Shown: one piece after another, positions 42,368 through 50,731 of the stretch
Layout of the letters: each line of letters opens with the position of its first letter
Numbering within the stretch: position 1 is the stretch's first letter
Assembly (NCBI RefSeq): GCF_022370635.2
Contig: NZ_CP092363.2
Span: 124,001 to 188,000 of the forward strand
Source of the DNA: Mycolicibacterium crocinum
Lineage (GTDB): Bacteria; Actinomycetota; Actinomycetes; Mycobacteriales; Mycobacteriaceae
Length of the DNA: 64,000 nt
Direction: 5' to 3'
Translations under genes and position numbers: made by a program
Notes under the pieces: generated by a model
Database searches by the model: none
The model's input: only the letters and a program-made list of their open reading frames with translations
What the model was told of the DNA's origin: nothing

Positions 42368-43999
42368 ATGTCAACCACCACCGACACCACCACCGAGCAG
42401 GTCGCCGGGTCGGTCGAGTACATCGACCCCCAGGCCCTGGAGTTTGAAGATAACGTCCGCGATCAGGTCGAGCTGGACAAGGAATTCCTGGCCAGCCTTC
42501 GCGAGCTCGGCGTGATTGTCCCCATTATCGCCGTGCGCGACACCGAGGGCCGCACGCTGGTCCGCGAAGGACAGTGCCGCACCCTCGGAGCCCGCGAGGT
42601 CGGCCTGAGTAGCGTGCCGGTGTATGTCCTGCCCACCGGGGCCTCCGACGACGACACCGCCACCGCCGAGCGGATCGTGCAGCAGGTAGTCGCCAACGAT
42701 CGGCGCTATGACCTGAAAAAGTCCCAGCGGGCACGCGCCATCCAGCAGTTGCTCGACACCGGAATGTCGGCCACCAAGGTCGCCAAGAAGCTCTCGATGC
42801 GCCGCGAAGACGTGAAAGCCGCTGGCGCAGTCTCGAAATCGGCGACGGCCCTCGACGCGCTCGACGGCGGGCAGCTCGACTTCACCCAGGCCGAAGTGCT
42901 GGCCGAGTTCCAAGACGATGAGGATGCCGTCCAGCGGCTGCTGCGTGCGGCCCACTACGGGGGCTCTCACTTCGAGCATGCCGTGTCATCTCTGCGCTCG
43001 GCGCGCGAAATCAATGCGCTCATCGCCGTTGCGGAAAAGGAATACACCGAACCGGGTTACACCATTCTGGAAGACCGCCCGCGCTGGTCGGACCTGTCCG
43101 CCGTGGGGCTCGAGTACCTGCGCACCAGCGACGATGAACAGCTGCCCGATGATGTCGAGAAGAAGCCCGAGCACTGGGCGGTCTACCTGACCGACGACTG
43201 CGTCTACGTCGACAAGACGACAGGCGACGAGGTCGCAGAGGGCGATATCGACTGGGACACCGAGAACGACGACGACGCCGAACCCGCCGAGGGACTGTGC
43301 CATGCCTCGACCATCACCGAAAAGACCGTCATCGTCCCCGAGTGGTACTGCCTGGACTACGCGGCAGCCGGTCTCGCGCTGGCACCATCCCTGCGGAATG
43401 TCGCGGCACGCCAAGCCGGGTCAACGATCGACAGCGACGACGACAGCCCCGAGGCCATCGCCGAGAGGGAGGCCGCGCAACAGGCTGCCGAGCGCCGCGA
43501 GCGACGCAAGGTGCTGGTGCTCAACCGCCTCGCCGATGCTGCCGAGAGCGTTCGACGCGACTACGTGACCAAGCTGCTGGCCCGCAAGACCGCACCCAAG
43601 GGCGCGGCCACCTTCGTGGCGCACTGCCTGACCCGCGATCCCTACATCCTCAGTCAGAACCACGGCTCGGGCCTCACCGCCGAGCTGCTGGGCGTCAAGG
43701 ATGAGCGGGCCGTGCGCGCCATGGTCAACGACTTCTCGACCAACATCGACGCCCGCGCACAGGTGATCAGCCTGGCCGTGGTCCTCGGTGCGCTGGAGGC
43801 CCGCACCGACAAGAGCGTCTGGCGCAACGCCCGCACGGGCATCACCGGCACCGCGTCCTACATCGCGTCCACCGTGGGCTCCGACGCGTACCTGCAGTTC
43901 CTCATCGACAGCGGCTACCAGCCCAGCGACATCGAAAAGGTCATCGTCGGCCAACGCACCGCCGATGACGTCTACGACGAAGCCACGCAGGAGAGCTGA
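42368..43999 (+). CDS. ParB/Spo0J-like nuclease-fold plasmid protein
   Basis: The 543-residue protein has an N-terminal ParB domain (about 12-110) with IDPQALEFEDNVRDQVEL, LGVIVPIIAV and GQCRTLGAREVGL, the last corresponding to the GERRxRAA box of ParB. An HTH-like segment follows (TGMSATKVAKKLSMRREDVK). The middle is acidic (WDTENDDDAEPAEG) and the C-terminal third is helical without a known dimer domain. No ParA is next to it, so it may be a ParB-like transfer or stability protein rather than a partition protein. Confidence 0.82.
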   Translation: MSTTTDTTTEQVAGSVEYIDPQALEFEDNVRDQVELDKEFLASLRELGVIVPIIAVRDTEGRTLVREGQCRTLGAREVGLSSVPVYVLPTGASDDDTATAERIVQQVVANDRRYDLKKSQRARAIQQLLDTGMSATKVAKKLSMRREDVKAAGAVSKSATALDALDGGQLDFTQAEVLAEFQDDEDAVQRLLRAAHYGGSHFEHAVSSLRSAREINALIAVAEKEYTEPGYTILEDRPRWSDLSAVGLEYLRTSDDEQLPDDVEKKPEHWAVYLTDDCVYVDKTTGDEVAEGDIDWDTENDDDAEPAEGLCHASTITEKTVIVPEWYCLDYAAAGLALAPSLRNVAARQAGSTIDSDDDSPEAIAEREAAQQAAERRERRKVLVLNRLADAAESVRRDYVTKLLARKTAPKGAATFVAHCLTRDPYILSQNHGSGLTAELLGVKDERAVRAMVNDFSTNIDARAQVISLAVVLGALEARTDKSVWRNARTGITGTASYIASTVGSDAYLQFLIDSGYQPSDIEKVIVGQRTADDVYDEATQES

Positions 44000-44198
44000 C
44001 CACACGCGGTGGTGGGGGCGCGCCGCCGCCCCACCACCCACAGCTCCCGATGTAACCCCCGCGCAACACCATTCACGATCTGGAGATGGTCGCTCGCGGC
44101 GGGCCGACGACGGAAGGTACCGGCGTGAGCTTCTCGCACATTCCAGCGTTGACCGGAAAGAACCTTCGCGCAAGGCCGCGGGACCGCCGTAAACGGCT

Positions 44199-44256
44199 CG
44201 AAAAGTTTCCTCCGAATGGCATTCAATCGCCGCTATTGCGGAAAGGAAACTTTTCG
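44199..44256. repeat. 12-bp perfect inverted repeat with 34-bp gap
   Basis: CGAAAAGTTTCC (44199-44210) and GGAAACTTTTCG (44245-44256) are exact inverted copies. They lie in the AT-richer gap 44000-44533 that follows the ParB-like gene and contain half-sites like those before it (AACTTTTCCC). The rest of the gap has only a doubtful short frame (44333-44497). The arms could be a paired binding site or a long hairpin. Confidence 0.5.
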
Positions 44257-44533
44257 CCCGGACCTATGCACTGCGGTCGCTTTTCCGGTCGCTGATAATG
44301 CGTCGAGAAGCGCTAAAAGAATGGTCAGCAGAATGACACGAAACGACCGGTTCGGGCTGTTCGTGACTTGCTTGGTATGCGGTTCGACCTGCGATGACCG
44401 GCTGTATCACAACATCGGTAAAAAGCGGTACAAGACGCGCCGAAATTGGTCCGAATTCTTTTGCAGAAGCGTTGCTATGGGCGAAAACCGAATATAAAAT
44501 GGACATATCATCACCACTGAAAAGGAGCCGATC

Positions 44534-44776
44534 ATGAGCACCGTTACCGTTTACACCAAGCCCGCCTGCGTGCAGTGCAACGCGGTTTTCAAAATGCTCG
44601 ACAAGGAAGGCATTTCGTACGAGAAAATCGATCTGACCGTCGATGACGAGGCTCGCGATTACGTCATGTCCCTCGGCTACCTGCAGGCGCCCGTGGTGTA
44701 CGCCGGGCCCAACGAGCACTTCTCGGGTTTCCGCCCCGACCGGCTCAAGGCCCTCAAAAGCCTGACCGCCGCCTGA
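44534..44776 (+). CDS. nrdH: NrdH-type glutaredoxin-like redoxin
   Basis: The 80-residue redoxin has active site CVQC (Cys 12 and 15) in TVYTKPACVQCNAV, cis-Pro in LGYLQAPVVYAG and the NrdH C-terminal signature FSGFRPDRLKAL. NrdH reduces class Ib ribonucleotide reductase using thioredoxin reductase. No nrdE, nrdF or nrdI is nearby, so it would serve the chromosomal enzyme, perhaps to raise dNTP supply for plasmid DNA synthesis. AAGGAG lies 7 bases before the start. Confidence 0.92.
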   Translation: MSTVTVYTKPACVQCNAVFKMLDKEGISYEKIDLTVDDEARDYVMSLGYLQAPVVYAGPNEHFSGFRPDRLKALKSLTAA

Positions 44777-44802
44777 CCTCCATCCACGCCCAAGAAGCCG
44801 CC

Positions 44803-45096
44803 ATGTATCAGCTCACGATCGCCACCGACGAGGGTGTGCACACCACGTGCCACGCCGAACCCGAACAGGCCAGCCGGGCACTGCTCGACTACGCGATCGA
44901 GGCTGACATCTATCTGCTCGGTGATGACCGCACCGAGGGCCAGGCAAGCAGCGCAACGGATCTGACTGTCGTCACCCTGCTGCGGCTCGACCCGCCTGCC
45001 GGCCACCAACCCCGGTGCGTGGGCACCGCCACGATCACTGCGACGGCACCCGTCGCCCCAACCACCAACATCCTGACGGGAGCTGCCGCATCATGA
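44803..45096 (+). CDS. Hypothetical plasmid protein
   Basis: The 97-residue protein opens MYQLTIATDEGVHTTCHAEP and continues ALLDYAIEADIYLLGD. It looks like a small alpha/beta protein; the C-terminus is Ala/Thr-rich. No family is recognised. It lies 26 bp after nrdH, and its stop overlaps the next start (ATGA), so nrdH and the following genes to 45877 form one operon. Confidence 0.6.
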   Translation: MYQLTIATDEGVHTTCHAEPEQASRALLDYAIEADIYLLGDDRTEGQASSATDLTVVTLLRLDPPAGHQPRCVGTATITATAPVAPTTNILTGAAAS

Positions 45097-45707
45097 CCGC
45101 CGCCCTTCGCCACACCCTGCATCTGATCTCCCCCGCCGACTCGCTGGCCGAGACCTCTGAGCAAGCCGACACCTTCCTCGCTGAAAGCGTTGTGGAGCAA
45201 TGGCAGCCGGAACACCAGTTCATCGGCGCGCTGCTCTACCTGTCGGTTGATGAAGCGCGGCCGCTGCTCGATCTCGTGCCTGATGCCGCGATCGCCAAGC
45301 CCGTCGCCCGCTGGGCCTACGAGTTGATCCGCCGCCTGGTCGACGACGGGGACAAGCCCGATCCGGTCAGCGTCCTGGCCGCCGGTAAGCGTCATCCCGC
45401 CCGGCACGCGCTGTGCCCTGACCAGCCGCCCACCGAGAAGCGATACAAGGACTTGGCGCTCTACCTCGTCGATGCCTACACCCAGAACATCTACGCCGCA
45501 GTGGCGAGCAGCCTGGCACGCCAGGTCCTCGACGATGCATACCGCCGTGCCTTCCGCTCGCTCGGCCTGCGCATGCAGCAGCTCGCCGAAATTGACATCG
45601 ACCGCGGTGAGCTGACCGAGCAGTTCGGCCTCATCCGCGAAGAACTCGCCGACCTGTGGCGTCGCGGGGAAGCCGCCGCCAAGCTGTCCGCCGGCAGTGC
45701 CCGATGA
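45093..45707 (+). CDS. Orphan DnaB N-terminal-domain protein
   Basis: The 204-residue protein resembles the N-terminal collar domain of replicative helicase DnaB: AESVVEQWQPEHQFIGALLY, VPDAAIAKPVARWAYELIRR and VDDGDKPDPVSVLAAGKRHP. The helical linker follows but there is no RecA-type ATPase domain. It could bind primase or helicase, load helicase onto the plasmid, or interfere with it. Coupled by ATGA overlaps at both ends. Confidence 0.72.
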   Translation: MTAALRHTLHLISPADSLAETSEQADTFLAESVVEQWQPEHQFIGALLYLSVDEARPLLDLVPDAAIAKPVARWAYELIRRLVDDGDKPDPVSVLAAGKRHPARHALCPDQPPTEKRYKDLALYLVDAYTQNIYAAVASSLARQVLDDAYRRAFRSLGLRMQQLAEIDIDRGELTEQFGLIREELADLWRRGEAAAKLSAGSAR

Positions 45708-45877
45708 TCACGCGCCGCACCCTGCTGTCCGCCGGGACCGTCGACCAGAAGGCTGGCGCCGCCGCCGCCGGCCGCAGCCAGCACCAAGGCCATTCGGCAG
45801 TTCTGGCCGCCGCCTGGATAGAAACACTGAACAACCGCGCTGAACGCAACGCCGAACGGCATCTTCGCCCGGCCTGA
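45704..45877 (+). CDS. Small hypothetical protein at the operon end
   Basis: The 57-residue product (MITRRTLLSAGTVDQKAGAA...) has a start that overlaps the previous stop (ATGA), which argues it is translated. It is Ala-rich and basic and ends RNAERHLRPA. No family is recognised. Confidence 0.5.
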   Translation: MITRRTLLSAGTVDQKAGAAAAGRSQHQGHSAVLAAAWIETLNNRAERNAERHLRPA

Positions 45878-45915
45878 CCACCAGGTCACCGCACGCATCT
45901 CCGGAATTGCTCACC

Positions 45916-46581
45916 ATGAAACCGACCACGGTTGTCACGACCGCCATCGCCGCGGCCGCTTCCTTGCTCGTCCAGGCCCCCGCCGCGCCCGCCACGCCAA
46001 CAACGATCAGCCCCGGCGACCGCATCGACTACGTGACCGGCGACGGCTCAGCATCCTTTTGCACCACCGGATACGTCTACACCGGCACCAACGGCCACGC
46101 GTACGCCATCACCGCAGGGCACTGCCAAACCGATGAATCGGGTCGCGTCGTGCAGGAAAGTTCGGGTGCCACAGGACGATTCGTCAACACCGTGGTCGCA
46201 CCACCACGCTCAGGCGGACCCGACTACGGCCTGATCGACTTCGGGCCGCGCGTGACTACCCGACCCGGAGCCGACGTCATTGCCTTCGCGGCCGGCGGAC
46301 CAACCCCGATCATCGAGATTGGCCAGGCCGTCTGCCATCTCGGAGTCTCTAGCGGCCGGCACTGCGGCACCGTCGCATACAGCTACGGTGACGATCAGTT
46401 CATAACCACCGGCATGCCCGCCAGCGTTCCCGGCGATTCCGGTGGCCCTGTCTGGGTGACCGACGACGATGGTCAGGCCCACATCATCGGGATCTGGCTG
46501 GGCGAGAAGACCAGCGCCGACAGCAGCCGGCGCTACGGCCGCTTCGCGAGCTTGCGCGCCGCGCTGGACATCCTCACCTGA
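45916..46581 (+). CDS. Secreted trypsin-like serine protease (S1 family)
   Basis: The 221-residue exported protease has a signal peptide (about 1-28). The catalytic triad is visible: His in ITAGHCQ, Asp in DYGLIDFG and Ser in PGDSGGPVW. Four Cys (near SFCTTG, GHCQ, VCHLG and RHCGT) fit two disulfides. It resembles the chymotrypsin-like proteases of mycobacteria such as Rv1815. The substrate is unknown. ATG 45916 is preferred; TTG 45907 is open. Confidence 0.88.
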   Translation: MKPTTVVTTAIAAAASLLVQAPAAPATPTTISPGDRIDYVTGDGSASFCTTGYVYTGTNGHAYAITAGHCQTDESGRVVQESSGATGRFVNTVVAPPRSGGPDYGLIDFGPRVTTRPGADVIAFAAGGPTPIIEIGQAVCHLGVSSGRHCGTVAYSYGDDQFITTGMPASVPGDSGGPVWVTDDDGQAHIIGIWLGEKTSADSSRRYGRFASLRAALDILT

Positions 46582-46585
46582 GCGG

Positions 46586-46729
46586 TCACAACTCCACGGG
46601 CGCGGCCGGCCACACCAGGTCGACACACGCCCCGGATCCGGCCGTGGCGCCGTCGACCAACCACGCCAGACACCGTGGCGCCGCCACCCCGCCGCCCTCG
46701 ACGAGCGCGCGCACCAGTTCCGATTCCAT
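46586..46729 (-). CDS. Possible small hypothetical protein
   Basis: A 47-residue frame (MESELVRALVEGGGVAAPRC, LAWLVDGATAGSGAC...) on the minus strand, ending 5 bp from the protease stop. It has no clear SD and may be chance. The rest of 46730-46890 holds no gene, only a plus-strand scrap without a start (GDPLADAISRRLQSEIAPAA). Confidence 0.3.
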   Translation of the reverse strand: MESELVRALVEGGGVAAPRCLAWLVDGATAGSGACVDLVWPAAPVEL

Positions 46730-46890
46730 GAGCCCAGTATGACCGCCGCGGCCCGCTCCGTGCGGTGCCCTCAGCGCTCCCGGCGATCCCCTGGCCGACG
46801 CCATCTCCCGCCGGCTGCAGTCGGAGATCGCGCCCGCGGCTTACCTGGCCGCCTTGGCGGCGGCCACCGTCCGTAGCCCCTCACTTTTAA

Positions 46891-47126
46891 GCCGTTAGCA
46901 GGGGTCGCAGCGTAATCGGCCGGGGGCCCGACCCGTCAACCCACGCCCGGCGCTGGTGCCGGCGGCGGAGGACATGTGCGGCCCTATCAGCTCGCTGCCG
47001 CTCGCGGGCCACACATCCGCCGGCACCACCCCCGGACTCTTCGGGGTTGACGGCCCACCCTCAGCCGATTCCCCCGCACCCCAGCGCTAACCGGCGCACT
47101 CAACACCACCCGAACGGAGAACAACC
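46891..47126 (+). repeat. Leader repeat, copy 1 (before the DUF4192 gene)
   Basis: This 236-bp segment runs from GCCGTTAGCAGGGGTCGCAG to the base before the DUF4192 ATG, ending ACGGAGAACAACC. It is nearly identical to 49389-49625 and closely similar to 48668-48901. Each copy ends exactly at a start codon. It holds a 38-codon frame at 46974-47090 beginning MCGPISSLPLAGHTSAGTTP, and a GC-rich palindrome near CCGGGGGCCCGACCCG. Confidence 0.85.
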
Positions 47127-48092
47127 ATGCGCATCAACCTGAGCTCCAACACCGACATCCTCGCCGTCACCCCGACGCTGTTCGGCTTCGTCCCCACCAA
47201 CAGCATCGTCGCCATCCTCCTGGACAACATCGGAGATCGACGCACCGTCCACGTCAGCGCGCGCTACGACATCGTCGAACCCCTCGACGTCGCCGCCCAA
47301 CTGGCCAACACCCTTCCCCTGCAACAACCCAACGGGGACATGCGCCTCGTCATCCTCATCGCCATCACCGACCCCGAGCATGACAAGCACGCCGGCGATC
47401 ACCTCGACGCCGCCCAGCGCCACATCACCGCCCGCGGCGCCAGCATCCTCAAGCGTCTGCACACCCCGGCCGTCGACGCCGGGAACACCTGGACCGACGT
47501 CGACACCGGCGACACGGGAACCACCGTCGACTACCGCACCTCCGAGGTCGGCCTGCTGATGGCCGTCGAACACGGGCGCATCGTGCGCGCCACCCGCGAT
47601 GACATCGCCGCCGAGTTCACCCCCACCGAACAGGCCCCAGCCCCCGACGTCGACACCGAGTCCGCCGAGTTCAGCACCCAGATCGTCCGCGACATGGCCA
47701 CCGCGTTCGAGGACCCCACCACCCTCACACCGCAACTGGCCGCCAACGCCGGCCTGCTCATCACCGCGAATACCACCCACCGTGACGCTCTGCTCATCGC
47801 CAGCACCGAGCACCCCCAAAGCGGTGCCACCGTCTGGACTCACCTGGCACGCCAGCTACGCGGCCGCGCCCGCATTGAAGCACTCGCCCTAGCAGCCGCC
47901 TGTTTCTATTGCAGCGACGACGCCGTGCGCGCCGCCATCGCACTCGAGGCCGCGCGCCACACCGCAGCCGACGCCGGACTACCCGACACCACGCTGGTCA
48001 CCCTGCTCGACACCGCGGTCCAGGCCGCAGTCCCGCCGGCCAAGCTCCGCCAGGTTTTCGCCCAACTCGCCGCCAAGCCGCCCACCGAGTAA
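47127..48092 (+). CDS. DUF4192-family protein
   Basis: The 321-residue protein opens with the DUF4192 signature NTDILAVTPTLFGFVPTNSI followed by VAILL. The family is widespread in actinobacteria and their plasmids, and its function is unknown. The rest is alpha/beta with an Ala-rich helical C-terminus (ALALAAACFYCSDDAVRAA). It is preceded by leader repeat copy 1 with GGAG before the ATG. Confidence 0.82.
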   Translation: MRINLSSNTDILAVTPTLFGFVPTNSIVAILLDNIGDRRTVHVSARYDIVEPLDVAAQLANTLPLQQPNGDMRLVILIAITDPEHDKHAGDHLDAAQRHITARGASILKRLHTPAVDAGNTWTDVDTGDTGTTVDYRTSEVGLLMAVEHGRIVRATRDDIAAEFTPTEQAPAPDVDTESAEFSTQIVRDMATAFEDPTTLTPQLAANAGLLITANTTHRDALLIASTEHPQSGATVWTHLARQLRGRARIEALALAAACFYCSDDAVRAAIALEAARHTAADAGLPDTTLVTLLDTAVQAAVPPAKLRQVFAQLAAKPPTE

Positions 48093-48187
48093 CCAGCCCG
48101 CACGACCCCACCGTGGCCGGCCGCCTCACACCCGAGGTGGCCGGCCACACCCATTCACCCACCACCCATCCAAAAAGGACCACATCA

Positions 48188-49219
48188 ATGACCAACCCCG
48201 AACCCACCCACCGCCGCGACGGACACACCCCGCGCTACTCATACGAACCGGACGGCACCCACTACATCGAACAAAGCCTGAGGGTCTATTTGCGTTTGTC
48301 CGACGACCGCACGCGCTGGATCGTCGATGCCGCCACCGTCGACGGATGCGCCCTCGACAGCGCCGCCAGCGACGAATGCGCCACCAACGACGAATGCGCC
48401 TGCGGCACCGCCGAATGCGACGCCATCCTCGCCGCCGCCGACCAGCTCCCACTGCCCAACGGCGAGGAACTCGCACAACTCATCCTCGACGCCCTACGCC
48501 GCACTAACGCGCCACCGTGGGGCCTCGTCGAGCACGCAGCACCGAGTGGTCGGCGAGGCCCCCCTTTTTCTTCCGGCCACCGGCTGCCTCGACGCCGGCG
48601 CACCAGGTGCGACCGACGGACAGCCCACCCTTCGGGCGGACTCCCTGGCGCCACTCACCTACCACCCGTCAGCAGGTCGCGAACCGTAATCGGCCGGGGG
48701 CCCGACCCGTCAAGGGACGTCCAGCGCTGGTGCCAGGCGGCCGAGGACATGTGCGGCCCTATCAGCTCGCTGCCGCTCGCGGGCCACACATCCGCCGGCA
48801 CCACCCCCGGACTCTTCGCCCTTGACAGCCCACCCCCACCCGATTCCCCCGCACCCAGCGCCGACCGGTGCACCCAATTCCGATCCGAACGGAGAACAAC
48901 CATGAGCACCCATCTCAATCACTTCTGGGCCAACGTCGATGCCGCCCTGGACCGCTGCGCCAGCGCCACCACCGTGCAGGACGTCATCACCATCCTCAAC
49001 GAGCACTTCGAACCCGAGGGGGGCAACGCCGACGCCTTCTTCGGCGGCTCCGGCGGCGACACGCAGCTCTTGGACAAACTGCACTGGGACCGAACCGAAC
49101 GCACTTGGAAGATCGTGCGCTACGACGCCGCCTACTACTGGTGCCTTGCCGACACCAACGGGGATCTCCTCACCTACATCGAAGGAGACGTCTACCGCGG
49201 CAACACCATGACCGACTGA
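48188..49219 (+). CDS. Hypothetical gene open through leader repeat 2 into the next gene
   Basis: The frame starts at ATG 48188 (MTNPEPTHRRDGHTPRYSYE) after AAAAAGGACC. The first 125 codons look like a real small protein with several Cys (DGCALDSAASDECATNDECA). Then the frame runs without a stop through leader repeat 2, including the MCGPISS peptide, and joins the gene that starts at 48902. Copies 1 and 3 have a stop after the peptide; copy 2 lacks one base there. The product is either a 343-residue fusion or a protein that lost its stop when the repeat arrived. Confidence 0.5.
   Translation: MTNPEPTHRRDGHTPRYSYEPDGTHYIEQSLRVYLRLSDDRTRWIVDAATVDGCALDSAASDECATNDECACGTAECDAILAAADQLPLPNGEELAQLILDALRRTNAPPWGLVEHAAPSGRRGPPFSSGHRLPRRRRTRCDRRTAHPSGGLPGATHLPPVSRSRTVIGRGPDPSRDVQRWCQAAEDMCGPISSLPLAGHTSAGTTPGLFALDSPPPPDSPAPSADRCTQFRSERRTTMSTHLNHFWANVDAALDRCASATTVQDVITILNEHFEPEGGNADAFFGGSGGDTQLLDKLHWDRTERTWKIVRYDAAYYWCLADTNGDLLTYIEGDVYRGNTMTD
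48560..48901 (+). repeat. Leader repeat, copy 2
   Basis: The core from 48668 matches copies 1 and 3 with scattered changes; the part before it (48560-48667, with GGTGCGACCGACGGACAGCC) is shared with copy 3 only. About 75 bp from ATG 48749 onward are identical in all three copies. The copy ends GAACGGAGAACAACC directly before ATG 48902. Confidence 0.8.
48902..49219 (+). CDS. Hypothetical protein after leader repeat 2
   Basis: The 105-residue acidic protein opens MSTHLNHFWANVDAALDRCA and has DVITILNEHFEPEGGNADAF, then WDRTERTWKIVRYDAAYYWC. It is probably a compact alpha/beta domain; no family is recognised. The ATG has GGAG seven bases upstream, supplied by the repeat, so it can be translated independently of the long frame that enters from upstream. 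Confidence 0.62.
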   Translation: MSTHLNHFWANVDAALDRCASATTVQDVITILNEHFEPEGGNADAFFGGSGGDTQLLDKLHWDRTERTWKIVRYDAAYYWCLADTNGDLLTYIEGDVYRGNTMTD

Positions 49220-49282
49220 CACCCGATCGTGGGCGCGCCCCGACAGCCACCAGGCGAGCCGGGGCGCCCTCCGAGTTCCGGC

Positions 49283-49625
49283 CGCCCCCTTTGTCTTCCG
49301 GCCGCCGGCCGCGTAGACGTCGGCGCACTAGGTGCGACCGACGGACAGCCCACCCTTCGGGCGGGCTCCCTGGCGCCACTCACCTCTTGCCGTTAGCAGG
49401 GGTCGCAGCGTAATCGGCCGGGGGCCCGACCCGTCAACCCACGCCCGGCGCTGGTGCCGGCGGCGGAGGACATGTGCGGCCCTATCAGCTCGCTGCCGCT
49501 CGCGGGCCACACATCCGCCGGCACCACCCCCGGACTCTTCGGGGTTGACGGCCCACCCTCAGCCGATTCCCCCGCACCCCAGCGCTAACCGGCGCACTCA
49601 ACACCTTCTGAAACGGAGAACAACC
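49283..49625 (+). repeat. Leader repeat, copy 3
   Basis: From 49389 it matches copy 1 almost base for base, and 49283-49388 matches the extra upstream part of copy 2. It contains the same 38-codon frame (49472-49588) and ends AAACGGAGAACAACC before ATG 49626. The last 12 bases before the SD differ from copy 1. Confidence 0.85.
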
Positions 49626-50078
49626 ATGACCGAGAACAACTTCGACCTCGCCGCCGCCCTCCTGTCGGACGCGGCCGACCTCATCGGCCACGCACCGCAC
49701 GGAACGCACACCCTCGACGACCACGCCTACGGCGCACTACAACTCGTCGCCACCACCGACACCACCCGCCAGATCGTCCTCTGGGCAGCCGACAACGATC
49801 GCGTCCTGGCCGCCGTCGAAGCGACCTCCGACGCCGCCACCGAGCAGAACTCCACGCGCATCATCGCTTTCCGCGCCGACGGACTGATGTTCGCCGGACG
49901 GGACAACCACACCTTCGCCGCCCACGGCCGCCACACCTACGTCCTGGCCGCCACCGTCGGAGCCGACACCTGGCAGCTCACCATCGACGCCGACACCACC
50001 ACCCTGACCGACACCGACCTGGACACCGCGCTGAGCCTCATCGAGCGCTTCGAACACCCCACCTACGCCGCCGGGTAA
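49626..50078 (+). CDS. Hypothetical protein after leader repeat 3
   Basis: The 150-residue acidic protein opens MTENNFDLAAALLSDAADLI and continues GALQLVATTDTTRQIVLWAA, probably a beta-rich domain with helical ends. No Cys. No family is recognised. It shares no clear similarity with the other two genes behind the repeats, so the repeat rather than the protein is what is duplicated. Confidence 0.62.
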   Translation: MTENNFDLAAALLSDAADLIGHAPHGTHTLDDHAYGALQLVATTDTTRQIVLWAADNDRVLAAVEATSDAATEQNSTRIIAFRADGLMFAGRDNHTFAAHGRHTYVLAATVGADTWQLTIDADTTTLTDTDLDTALSLIERFEHPTYAAG

Positions 50079-50182
50079 CAGCGGCCCCTACGCCGCACGC
50101 GCGGCCGGTACCCACCCGGTGCCGGCCGCGCCGCGGGATGCGATCACATCCTCACCACCGGCATGCGCCGGCACACCCACGT

Positions 50183-50719
50183 TCACCACAGCGTCGGGTG
50201 CCCCACAGCCAACGCATCGGCAACCGCTTCGGCCTCCCACCCATGGCGTACCGCCTCGCGCAGCGCCACCGAGCGTTCCTTGCGCGCCAGCAGGCCCGCG
50301 TTCCCGCGCCGCACCGCCACCCGGCCGCCGCCGCGACCGGATCGACCCATCTGCTCCATGTTGTCGCGCTGCGTCCCGGCGTACACGTGCCGCGGCCGGC
50401 CGGTGTCGCCGGCCTCGCTCGGGCGCACACACAACGGCACATCGCAGCCATGCAGGGAGCGCTCCCACGGCTCCAACGGCTCACCCTTGCGGGCCAGCGC
50501 GAGCGCATACCGGTTGGACCGCAGCATGATCCGGCGACCCTCGCGGTACACCCAGAACCGGCCGTACCCGTCACCGCCGATCGCGCCGGTGAAAATCCAG
50601 CAGTCCGTGGCACCCGGGCCACGCACCACCGCGGCCTCGAACCGGGCGATCTCGTCGGCATCACGAACCGGGTCGACCACCAGCTGTAGTGGTTGCGAGC
50701 GCCGCCGATCTGTCCTCAC
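50183..50719 (-). CDS. HNH-type nuclease / zinc-finger protein
   Basis: The 178-residue protein has DCWIFTGAIGGDGYGRFWV, then LHGCDVPLCVRP and RHVYAGTQRDNMEQMGRSGR. That is the HNH_3-like pattern: Cys/Trp strand, HxC..xC zinc knuckle and Asn-x-x-Gln/Met helix, found in homing-type endonucleases and phage/plasmid HNH proteins. The C-terminal part has a possible HTH (EAEAVADALAVGHPTLW). It should nick or cut DNA. Convergent with the previous gene. Confidence 0.7.
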   Translation of the reverse strand: MRTDRRRSQPLQLVVDPVRDADEIARFEAAVVRGPGATDCWIFTGAIGGDGYGRFWVYREGRRIMLRSNRYALALARKGEPLEPWERSLHGCDVPLCVRPSEAGDTGRPRHVYAGTQRDNMEQMGRSGRGGGRVAVRRGNAGLLARKERSVALREAVRHGWEAEAVADALAVGHPTLW

Positions 50720-50731
50720 CGTGCGTTCACG

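Noticed and set aside
44333..44497. Short frame MTRNDRFGLFVTCLVCGSTC... with a CxxC
   Set aside because: No ribosome-binding site, no family and an AT-richer setting before nrdH; too weak to call a gene.
46974..47090. 38-codon peptide in the leader repeats as an independent gene
   Set aside because: Conserved in three copies, but the GGAGG is only two bases from the ATG and the peptide end diverges in copy 2, so it is reported as part of the repeat rather than as a gene.
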